From Deltaproteobacteria bacterium (lineage in GTDB: Bacteria; Desulfobacterota; DSM-4660; Desulfatiglandales; Desulfatiglandaceae), in contig JAFDAP010000161.1 of NCBI GenBank assembly GCA_019313765.1, positions 1 through 5,247 of the forward strand: 5,247 bases of DNA, given 5' to 3'. The position numbers were made by a program, and so were the translations under genes. Shown in pieces: positions 1-5,156 of this stretch. The notes below the pieces were generated by a model that was not told the origin of the DNA, made no database searches, and saw only the letters and a program-made list of their open reading frames with translations. How positions within the stretch are numbered: the first letter of the stretch is position 1; each line of letters starts with the position of its first letter.

Positions 1-392
1 CCGAGGCAGAACTTCTCGGTATATTGTTAGGTTCGGCGGACATTTTGGCTCAGATGGCTGATCGAACGTATTTAGAAAAACTCCTGTTTCTATATTACGA
101 ATTCAGGGAAGGGGACGTGGGTGACTATAAAAGTGAGGTGGACCTTCTCCGGAGAACCGTGGATTTTTACGATTTCATAGGCCAACGTATGGAAAAGACT
201 GCCGACATGACAGATCGGTTTATGAATTTACACCTGTCCTCGCGTTGGGACATACATACTAATTTGTATATCGATTCCATTGAAAGACAAAAAAAATACC
301 TGAAGCATATTCTTAAAATGTCGAATTCTGATCCTCGCACCTTTTTAAAAAGAGAAGGTATTGTGAATAAGGTACACGAAATGCACAGATAG
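1..392 (+). CDS. HD-domain protein (putative metal-dependent phosphohydrolase), C-terminal fragment
   Basis: This is the 3' end of a gene that begins before the window. The frame is open from base 3 and ends at TAG 390-392, giving about 129 residues. The first visible residues (EAELLGILLGSADILAQMAD) followed by R-T-Y-L-E-K-L-L-F-L-Y-Y-E-F-R-E resemble the end of the HD fold in a bacterial HD-domain family. There the Asp of the S-A-D motif would be the last metal ligand of the H...HD...D set; the earlier His and His-Asp residues would lie off the window. The rest is helical and charged, with no membrane segment, and ends in a basic tail. The TTG at 24 is inside the domain and should not be taken as a start. 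HD proteins hydrolyse phosphate esters of nucleotides or related signals, but the substrate cannot be told here. The gene runs convergently toward the IHF-like gene. Confidence is high for a real coding end and moderate for the HD assignment, which rests on recognition of the C-terminal pattern only. Confidence 0.72.
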   Translation, partial: EAELLGILLGSADILAQMADRTYLEKLLFLYYEFREGDVGDYKSEVDLLRRTVDFYDFIGQRMEKTADMTDRFMNLHLSSRWDIHTNLYIDSIERQKKYLKHILKMSNSDPRTFLKREGIVNKVHEMHR

Positions 393-409
393 GTAAAAAG
401 ACCAAAGGG

Positions 410-440
410 TCAGGACAAACCCTGTCTGATTTCCGTTTTT
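410..440 (+). terminator. Weak stem-loop plus T-rich tail between convergent genes
   Basis: TCAGGACA (410-417) can pair with TGTCTGA (423-429) if one G is bulged, with a 5-base loop, and TTTCCGTTTTT (430-440) follows. It lies 17 bases after the stop of the HD-domain gene, where a terminator is expected. The stem is short and has little GC, so it would be a weak intrinsic terminator. Read from the other strand, the same stem is followed about 9 bases later by another T-run (complement of 395-399), so it might serve both convergent genes. No better candidate exists in the 92-base gap. Confidence 0.3.
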
Positions 441-484
441 CCTTGATATCCATTGAATTTCCCATCATAGCACCACAATGGAAT

Positions 485-775
485 TTACTTGCGCCCTCCG
501 TTCAACTTAGCCTTCAGCACGGTTGAACATTTAAAAGTCACCACTCTTCTTGAATCCAGAGTCAATTCTTCCCCACTATCGGGATTCCTTCCTCTCCGTT
601 TCTTCTTGTCTTTGACACACAATTTTCCAAACCCGCTGATTAGAACATCTTCGCTGTTTTCCAGTGTGTCCTTGATGATTTCAAAAAGCAATCTAACCAG
701 CTTTTCACATCTGACTTTGGGAAGGTTAATCTGTTTATGGATGGAATCTGTTAGTTTGTGCTTAGTCAGCGTCAT
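485..775 (-). CDS. IHF-alpha-like DNA-bending protein (HU/IHF family)
   Basis: The 96-residue product is close to the usual length of IHF-alpha (99 residues) and matches its layout almost position for position. It has an N-terminal M-T-L-T-K helix start, E-N-S-E-D-V-L-I-S-G-F-G (39-50), and the beta-arm with G-R-N-P-D-S-G (62-68). Pro65 sits where the DNA-intercalating proline of IHF-alpha lies, and S-R-R-V-V-T-F (75-81) closes the arm. The family binds the minor groove as dimers and bends DNA, acting in nucleoid structure, recombination and transcription. The ATG at 775 is chosen because it gives the family N-terminus. The frame stays open to a TTG at 838 that overlaps the upstream stop, but the extra 21 residues (basic, Phe/Arg-rich) have no family counterpart. 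A purine-rich GAGAGA lies about 12 bases upstream of the ATG, a poor ribosome site. Three cysteines (23, 53, 83) and a very lysine/arginine-rich arm base (55-63) are unusual. It is probably the last gene of the operon. An HU-like homodimer is possible instead of an IHF subunit. Confidence 0.9.
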   Translation of the reverse strand: MTLTKHKLTDSIHKQINLPKVRCEKLVRLLFEIIKDTLENSEDVLISGFGKLCVKDKKKRRGRNPDSGEELTLDSRRVVTFKCSTVLKAKLNGGRK

Positions 776-827
776 AGTTTGAAAATTCTCTCGAAACCTG
801 AAAGCGCTCCCTCTTTTGTGGTGCTTT

Positions 828-1118
828 TCAGCGAACAAAAAAGATCACAATCAACATGATTAATATCAGGACTTGAGAAAGGATCATAAAATACCGGAAA
901 GGACCCCATTGTTCCTTTTCTTGTCCTTTCTTTTCACCAACCCTGTCCGTTCCCTCTTTTATCAGCGAATCAACTTTAGAAACAGTATAACACATGTAAC
1001 AAAGACGACAAAAGGATTTCCCCTGTTCACCCTCTATGACGCAATTCCGGCATAAAGGCTCCAGGCAGCTTGAACAAATAAATTCAGCCTGATGATTCGG
1101 ATGGTTTTTGCACTGCAT
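828..1118 (-). CDS. Small B-box-like zinc-finger protein with C-terminal membrane anchor
   Basis: The 96-residue protein has two parts. Residues 3-43 carry a dense set of possible zinc ligands: C3, H6, H9, C15, C18, C23, C26, C37, C40 and C43. The C-x2-H ... C-x2-C-x4-C-x2-C spacing is typical of the bacterial B-box-like finger also found at the N-terminus of some membrane proteins such as rhomboids. A charged, Lys/Glu/Gly-rich linker (about 48-71) follows, then a single hydrophobic helix (about 77-95: F-M-I-L-S-Q-V-L-I-L-I-M-L-I-V-I-F-F-V) ending in Arg at the C-terminus. This predicts a tail-anchored inner-membrane protein with the finger in the cytoplasm. The ATG at 1118 has an AGGA site 5 bases away. 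It starts 15 bases after the stop of the cyclic-nucleotide-binding gene and ends 52 bases before the IHF-like start, so it sits inside a co-transcribed set. Its function is unknown; a protein-protein contact role is an inference from the fold type. Confidence 0.82.
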   Translation of the reverse strand: MQCKNHPNHQAEFICSSCLEPLCRNCVIEGEQGKSFCRLCYMCYTVSKVDSLIKEGTDRVGEKKGQEKEQWGPFRYFMILSQVLILIMLIVIFFVR

Positions 1119-1123
1119 GTTTA

Positions 1124-1127
1124 TCCT
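1124..1127 (-). promoter_or_regulatory. Ribosome binding site of the B-box-like gene
   Basis: AGGA on the - strand lies 5 bases upstream of the ATG at 1118, within the 15-base gap after the upstream gene's TAG. It supports this start and translation of the two genes from one message. Confidence 0.6.
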
Positions 1128-1133
1128 GTTTGC

Positions 1134-1733
1134 CTAATCACCCTTATAAAATTCCGGATAAAGCTTTTTGGCACATTCCGGGCAAATGCCATGACTGAAT
1201 TCGGCTTCGGAGTGTTCCGTAATATACTTTTCTATGGGGATCCATGAGTCATCTTCGTTGCGTATCTTTTTGCAATTGGCGCAAATAGGCAAAAACCCGC
1301 CCAACACCTTCACCAGGCTCTCTTCAATGGCCCGGATACGCCGGCTCAACGTCTGCAACAGCTCGACGGCCACGGAGGGATATTTTTCAATATCCTGACG
1401 AAGGTTCCATTGATCCAAGGACAGAACCTGCGAATCCTTTGTGGCGATTACACTGGCCGATCGAACCAGATTATCAATCAGGGCCATCTCTCCGAAATAG
1501 CTGTGAGGCCCGAAGGTTTGCAAGTGCCTTTGGTTTTTGCTGCCCAGCCCCTTTATGATCTCCACCTCGCCGCTGACAATAAAGAAAAGCCGTCCGTCAC
1601 GCTCGCCTTCCTTGATGATCACGTCACCTTTATGGAAACGGTGATGCCTGGTCAGTTTGGCTATGCGCGACAGGTCCCTTTTTTTCATAAGGGAAAAGAT
1701 AGAAACCCTGGATAAAAATTCCACATCATTCAT
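1134..1733 (-). CDS. Cyclic-nucleotide-binding domain protein with C-terminal CxxC zinc-ribbon-like module
   Basis: The 199-residue product begins with a CRP/PKA-type cyclic-nucleotide-binding domain (about 4-118). F-H-K-G-D-V-I-I-K-E-G-E (33-44) and F-F-I-V-S-G-E-V-E-I-I (50-60) are the typical beta-roll strands. F-G-E-M-A-L-I-D-N-L-V-R-S-A-S (80-94) is the phosphate-binding cassette and keeps the Glu (82) and Arg (91) expected of a working nucleotide site. A helix follows (about 119-145) in place of the start of a CRP helix-turn-helix. The tail (148-195) holds C151-x2-C154-K-K-I-R and H181-G-I-C184-P-E-C187, a module I recognise from the C-termini of many PAS, receiver and sensor proteins in sulfate-reducing bacteria; zinc binding by the four cysteines is an inference. 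No DNA-binding domain is visible, so this is a sensor or adaptor rather than a classical CRP regulator. The ATG at 1733 is chosen because of a good AAAGGA site and the domain start. The frame remains open to 1859, but that stretch lies in the repeat region. It is the first gene of the - strand operon. Confidence 0.9.
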   Translation of the reverse strand: MNDVEFLSRVSIFSLMKKRDLSRIAKLTRHHRFHKGDVIIKEGERDGRLFFIVSGEVEIIKGLGSKNQRHLQTFGPHSYFGEMALIDNLVRSASVIATKDSQVLSLDQWNLRQDIEKYPSVAVELLQTLSRRIRAIEESLVKVLGGFLPICANCKKIRNEDDSWIPIEKYITEHSEAEFSHGICPECAKKLYPEFYKGD

Positions 1734-1741
1734 TGTTGTCG

Positions 1742-1747
1742 TCCTTT
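1742..1747 (-). promoter_or_regulatory. Ribosome binding site fixing the start of the cyclic-nucleotide-binding gene
   Basis: AAAGGA on the - strand lies 8 bases upstream of the ATG at 1733. This is near-ideal spacing and decides against the 42-codon longer reading frame that runs back to 1859. Confidence 0.7.
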
Positions 1748-1810
1748 CGCATAGATATCCTAAACTTTGGCAGGTGGAGCCCTCCCTGCTAAAACCAGTA
1801 AAGAATCCAC

Positions 1811-1850
1811 GCCCGTCGAAGATCCCGCTATGCGGGGGAGGACGGGGCTT
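1811..1850. repeat. Palindromic dispersed repeat, copy 1
   Basis: This 40-base unit matches copy 2 (2055-2094) at 36 of 40 positions. It folds as a nested hairpin: outer arms CCCGTC (1812-1817) and GACGGG (1841-1846), inner arms CCCGC (1824-1828) and GCGGG (1832-1836) around a TAT loop, separated by GAAGAT on one side and GGAG on the other. A further 5-base pair, GTGGA (1774-1778) with TCCAC (1806-1810), lies just to its left. The form is that of a REP-like or non-autonomous palindromic element. No transposase is present in the window. Confidence 0.75.
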
Positions 1851-1903
1851 TGGTTTCACCCCCTAAGGGTTAGACGGTTTTCGTTATTCGGTTGCGCGGC
1901 TCG

Positions 1904-1924
1904 TTTCGACTTTCGTCTTTCGTC
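1904..1924. repeat. Short 7-base tandem repeat (TTTCGTC unit)
   Basis: TTTCGAC, TTTCGTC and TTTCGTC follow head to tail, and the next seven bases (TGTCGGT) are a degenerate continuation. Three units are few and may be chance in this TTCG-rich stretch, but the phase is exact. Confidence 0.45.
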
Positions 1925-2054
1925 TGTCGGTTGCGGGTTTTTTTGCCGAAAACCGCTTTACGAATACCGATACGAGCGTCACAACCTCAACCCTATGCCG
2001 AATAACATAGAGTTTCCTGAAATCATTAAGGCAAAGCCCACTGACTCTGACCCC

Positions 2055-2094
2055 GCCCATCGAAGATCCCGTTACGCGGGGGAGGACGGGGTTT
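2055..2094. repeat. Palindromic dispersed repeat, copy 2
   Basis: This is the second copy of the 40-base unit, in the same orientation as copy 1 and 244 bases from it. The four differences are all transitions (unit positions 5, 17, 20 and 38). The inner stem is CCCGT (2068-2072) with GCGGG (2076-2080), and the outer arm is weakened to CCCATC. However, ACCCCG (2050-2055) and CGGGGT (2087-2092) form a new perfect outer pair. Sequence similarity stops at the edges of the unit, which marks it as a discrete element rather than part of a longer duplication. Confidence 0.75.
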
Positions 2095-2126
2095 TCCACG
2101 TTCCAATAAAGGGGGAAGCAATAGCC

Positions 2127-2147
2127 CTCCCTTTTTCCAAAGGGGAG
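2127..2147. repeat. CT/AG-rich hairpin
   Basis: CTCCCTTT (2127-2134) pairs with AAAGGGGAG (2139-2147) with one bulged G and a 4-base loop. A competing partner for CCCTTT is AAAGGG at 2108-2113, so two alternative stems share the middle arm. The type is common among dispersed intergenic palindromes; a regulatory role is possible only if transcription starts upstream of it. Confidence 0.45.
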
Positions 2148-2171
2148 ACAGAGGGGATTTCTAATAAGACC

Positions 2172-2198
2172 TTGCCCTTGATGGGCAATCGGTATAAA
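2172..2198 (+). promoter_or_regulatory. Possible promoter with a 6-base inverted repeat, upstream of the M16 peptidase gene
   Basis: TTGCCC (2172-2177) and TATAAA (2193-2198) resemble sigma-70 -35 and -10 boxes, but the 15-base spacing is short. TTGCCC also pairs perfectly with GGGCAA (2183-2188) across a 5-base loop, so an operator overlapping the promoter is possible. Start of transcription would fall about 30 bases before the ATG. This is the only AT-rich stretch in the upstream region, which favours it, but the match is weak. Confidence 0.3.
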
Positions 2199-2223
2199 AA
2201 CAAATATCCATGTAACCATTTCC

Positions 2224-2229
2224 AAGGAG
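2224..2229 (+). promoter_or_regulatory. Ribosome binding site of the M16 peptidase gene
   Basis: AAGGAG sits 8 bases upstream of the ATG at 2238. It is a near-consensus site and is the main reason for rejecting the reading frame's 157 extra upstream codons. Confidence 0.85.
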
Positions 2230-2237
2230 AAAAAGAT

Positions 2238-5156
2238 ATGGTCATAATCCACGGTTTCCAGCTTGAACGGGACCAGGACATAAAGGAATTGAAGACCCGG
2301 GCCAGGCTCTATCGCCACGTGAAAACCGGCGCCGCTCTCTTGTCCCTTATTAATGACGATGAGAACAAGGTATTTGGCATCACTTTTCGCACGCCGCCAT
2401 CGGATTCAACGGGAATCGCTCATATCTTAGAGCACTCTGTTCTTTGCGGTTCACGTAAGTACCCGGTCAAGGAGCCCTTCGTGGAACTGCTGAAAGGCTC
2501 TCTGAATACCTTCCTGAACGCCTTCACCTATCCCGACAAGACCTGCTACCCGGTGGCCAGTCAAAATCTTCAAGACTTCTACAACCTCATAGACGTTTAT
2601 TTGGATGCCGTGTTCTACCCCCGCCTGACTCCCTTTATCTTTCAACAGGAGGGCTGGCATTTTGAACTGAAAGATTCGGATCAGCCGCTCATATACAAGG
2701 GAGTTGTCTTTAATGAGATGAAAGGGGCCTACTCGTCTCCCGATAACGTACTTGTGGATCGATCCCAGCGATCCCTTTTCCCTGACAATACCTATGGCCT
2801 CGATTCCGGGGGAAACCCGAAACACATTCCCGACCTTACCTTTGAGCAATTCCGGGCCTTTCATCAAAGATACTATCACCCTTCGAATGCCCGCGTCTAT
2901 TTTTACGGGGACGATGATCCTGAAAAACGGTTAGAGCTTGCAAACGAGTATCTCAAGGCATTTGACCCCATTCTGCCGGATTCAACCATTCCATTGCACC
3001 CTTTTTTTCAAAAACCCAGGCACATGGAGCACCCTTTTATGGTGGGAGAGGAGGAAGTGTCCAAGGCAAAGGGCATGGTCACGCTCAACTGGTTACTGCC
3101 GGAAACAACTTCGGTGCAGACCAATTTCGCCCTGCGAATTCTTGAGTACGCACTGTTAGGCATGCCCGGCTCCCCCCTTCGCAAGGCCCTCATTGACTCG
3201 GGACTGGGAGAGGATATTGCGGGCGAAGGTCTGGCCGCGGAGTTGCGTCAGATGTATTTCTCAACAGGACTCAAGGGCGTTGACATGAAAAATACAGGAC
3301 CGGTCGAGACCCTTGTCATGGACACCCTGACCACCCTGGCCCGGGAGGGGATCGGTCCTCTCACAGTGGAAGCGGCACTCAACACCATCGAATTCCGGCT
3401 GCGGGAAAACAACACCGGCCACTTCCCGCGGGGCCTTCTCCTGATGCTCCGTTCCCTGACCACGTGGCTTTATGACGGCAATCCCTTGGCCCTGCTCGCA
3501 TTTGAGGAACCGCTTGAGGCCGTAAAATTGGGTGCGCGATCGGAAAGCGGCCTTTTTGAGCAGATGATCAATCGTTTTTTTCTGGAAAACCCCCACCGCA
3601 CTACCTTGGTCCTCAAACCCGATCCCGATTTGCGCGAAACCGAGGAAGCCGGTGAAAAAGAGAGGCTTGCTGCGGCCCGCTCGGACATGGGCCCGGACGA
3701 AGTGACCGGCGTAATAGAAAACACCCGGGAGCTGAAGCGCCTCCAGGAAAAGCCCGATTCATTCAAGGCGCTTGCTACCATCCCGGTCCTGAAACTTGAG
3801 GACCTGGACAAAAAGAACAAGACTATTCCGCTTTCAAAATTTGATTGGCAGGGAACGCCGATCCTGTTTCACGACCTTTTTACAAACGGCATAGCCTATC
3901 TGGACCTCGGGTTTAATCTTCGTTCCCTGCCGGATAAATACCTTCCATATGTGCCGCTTTTTGGCCGTGCCCTTGTTGAAATCGGGACGGACAAGGAAGA
4001 TTTTGTCTCACTCACGCAGCGCATCAGCAGGAAGACCGGCGGAATCGGCCCGCAGACTTTTACCTCCACAGTAAAAGATTCCGGGCAATGTGCGGCCTGG
4101 CTCTTTTTGTGCGGAAAGGCCATGTTAAACCAGACCGAAGACTTAATCGGTATTCTTCAGGACATCCTGCTTACGGTTCGATTTGACACCCGGGACCGGT
4201 TCCGTCAGATGGTCTTAGAGGCAAAGGCCAGGGCCGAGCAAAACCTGGTCCCGCGAGGACACCAGATAGTCAATCTGCGCATCAGGTCCCATTTTGGCAA
4301 GGCCCACTGGGTTGCGGAACAGATGGGCGGGGTAAGCTACCTCTTTTTTTTGAGGCAACTGGTCCGGGACGTGGAAAAAGACTGGAACGGGGTACTCGCC
4401 GTTTTCGAGGAAATGCACCGTATCCTTGTGAATCGAAAGACCATGATATTCAACGTCACCTTAGACAACGACAGTTGGCCCGGTTTTGAAAAACACGTCA
4501 ATCGGTTTATGGACGCGCTGCCCCATGGCCCGGTCACGGAGGCGGACTGGGCATTCAAAGGACCTGCCCCTTTTGAGGGAATGACCCTCCCTTCACAGGT
4601 CAACTACGTGGGCAAGGGCGCCAATCTTTTTGACCTGGGTTATGGTTTCCATGGATCAGCATTAGTGATCACCCGTTACCTCCGTAATGCCTTTCTGTGG
4701 GACCGGGTCCGTGTCCAGGGCGGGGCCTACGGGGCCTTCTGTCTCCTTGACCGCATGTCGGGTGCGCTCACCTTTGTCTCCTACCGGGACCCCAATCTTC
4801 TGGAAACCTTAGACGCCTTTGACCGGTCGGCCTCGTTTCTTAAGGATATGGACCTTGGAGATGAGGAGCTGACAAAAAGCATTATCGGCGCAATTGGAGA
4901 CCTGGACAATCATATGCTTCCGGACGCCAAGGGGTTTGCATCAATGGTTCGTTATCTGACAGGCGATACGGAAGATGCCCGGCAGCGAATGCGGGATGAG
5001 ATTTTAGGCACAAAAGCGTCCGATTTCACGGCCTTTGCCCGGATTTTGGAGCAGGTAAAAGAAGGGGGGATCGTTAAGGTCCTGGGATCACCAGACGCTA
5101 TCAAAGCAGTTACCGAAGAGCGGCCCGGATGGCTCGATGTGGTTAAGGTGCTTTAG
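2238..5156 (+). CDS. Presequence-peptidase (PreP/falcilysin-like) zinc metallopeptidase, family M16C
   Basis: The 972-residue protein has the full PreP length and order. The inverted zinc motif is H62-I-L-E65-H66, followed by S-V-L-C-G-S-R-K-Y-P. The distal zinc ligand is E160 in G-V-V-F-N-E-M-K-G. N-T-F-L-N-A-F-T-Y-P-D-K-T (90-102) and V-Y-L-D-A-V-F-Y-P (120-128) are family signatures, as are D-S-G-G-N-P and Y-Y-H-P-S-N-A-R further on. A charged helical hinge (about 468-520, with R-L-Q-E-K-P-D-S) marks the M16C-associated region between the two halves. In the C-terminal half, R825-V-Q-G-G-A-Y831 provides the Arg/Tyr pair, six residues apart, that in the family binds the substrate peptide. 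All catalytic residues are present, so the enzyme should be active, closing around unfolded peptides of up to a few dozen residues and cutting them. There is no signal peptide or membrane segment, so it should be cytoplasmic. The ATG at 2238 follows a strong ribosome site and begins where the family does. It ends in TAG 5156, overlapping the convergent acyl-CoA synthetase gene by 14 bases. Confidence 0.95.
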   Translation: MVIIHGFQLERDQDIKELKTRARLYRHVKTGAALLSLINDDENKVFGITFRTPPSDSTGIAHILEHSVLCGSRKYPVKEPFVELLKGSLNTFLNAFTYPDKTCYPVASQNLQDFYNLIDVYLDAVFYPRLTPFIFQQEGWHFELKDSDQPLIYKGVVFNEMKGAYSSPDNVLVDRSQRSLFPDNTYGLDSGGNPKHIPDLTFEQFRAFHQRYYHPSNARVYFYGDDDPEKRLELANEYLKAFDPILPDSTIPLHPFFQKPRHMEHPFMVGEEEVSKAKGMVTLNWLLPETTSVQTNFALRILEYALLGMPGSPLRKALIDSGLGEDIAGEGLAAELRQMYFSTGLKGVDMKNTGPVETLVMDTLTTLAREGIGPLTVEAALNTIEFRLRENNTGHFPRGLLLMLRSLTTWLYDGNPLALLAFEEPLEAVKLGARSESGLFEQMINRFFLENPHRTTLVLKPDPDLRETEEAGEKERLAAARSDMGPDEVTGVIENTRELKRLQEKPDSFKALATIPVLKLEDLDKKNKTIPLSKFDWQGTPILFHDLFTNGIAYLDLGFNLRSLPDKYLPYVPLFGRALVEIGTDKEDFVSLTQRISRKTGGIGPQTFTSTVKDSGQCAAWLFLCGKAMLNQTEDLIGILQDILLTVRFDTRDRFRQMVLEAKARAEQNLVPRGHQIVNLRIRSHFGKAHWVAEQMGGVSYLFFLRQLVRDVEKDWNGVLAVFEEMHRILVNRKTMIFNVTLDNDSWPGFEKHVNRFMDALPHGPVTEADWAFKGPAPFEGMTLPSQVNYVGKGANLFDLGYGFHGSALVITRYLRNAFLWDRVRVQGGAYGAFCLLDRMSGALTFVSYRDPNLLETLDAFDRSASFLKDMDLGDEELTKSIIGAIGDLDNHMLPDAKGFASMVRYLTGDTEDARQRMRDEILGTKASDFTAFARILEQVKEGGIVKVLGSPDAIKAVTEERPGWLDVVKVL

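Larger units (their letters stand above)
1734..2237. other. Repeat-rich divergent intergenic region, no gene
   Basis: These 504 bases separate the divergent - strand operon and the + strand peptidase gene. Reading frames are open through it on both strands, but their translations are Arg/Pro/Gly-rich, match no family I know, lack credible ribosome sites and cross the palindromic repeats, so I call no gene. It contains two copies of a 40-base palindromic repeat, a 7-base tandem repeat, a CCCTTT/AAAGGG hairpin, and a TTGCCC/GGGCAA inverted repeat next to a TATAAA. There are also two 9-base inverted pairs: CGGTTTTCG (1875-1883) with CGAAAACCG (1947-1955), and GTTATTCGG (1883-1891) with CCGAATAAC (1998-2006). 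Promoters for both directions must lie here or nearby; only the + strand one has a candidate. Confidence 0.75.

Noticed and set aside
489..782. A 97-codon + strand frame opposite the IHF-like gene
   Set aside because: The opposite strand encodes a full-length HU/IHF-family protein; this frame is Ser/Leu-rich with no domain and no ribosome site.
1410..1715. A 101-codon + strand frame opposite the cyclic-nucleotide-binding gene
   Set aside because: It is the mirror of a well-supported domain on the other strand and has no recognisable protein features.
1734..1770. Promoter for the - strand operon near the TATCTA-like sequence at about 1750-1756
   Set aside because: No acceptable -35 box was found at 16-18 bases from it, so it was not listed as a feature. 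The operon promoter remains unlocated.
1927..1955. Intrinsic terminator around the T-run at 1937-1944
   Set aside because: CGGTT and AACCG could pair, but the T-run lies in the loop and not after the stem, and no gene ends nearby.
1811..2094. A minimal CRISPR array made of the two 40-base repeats
   Set aside because: There are only two copies, 204 bases apart, with four mismatches and a nested palindrome. Spacer length and regularity do not fit, and no cas gene is present.
1884..2318. A 144-codon open frame on the - strand across the intergenic region and the peptidase start
   Set aside because: It crosses copy 2 of the palindromic repeat and antisenses the start of a clear peptidase gene. 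The translation shows no family pattern and no ribosome site is evident.
2451..3820. Several long - strand open frames opposite the peptidase gene
   Set aside because: They lie fully antisense to a gene with all catalytic motifs intact. They are explained by its codon composition and show no recognisable domains.
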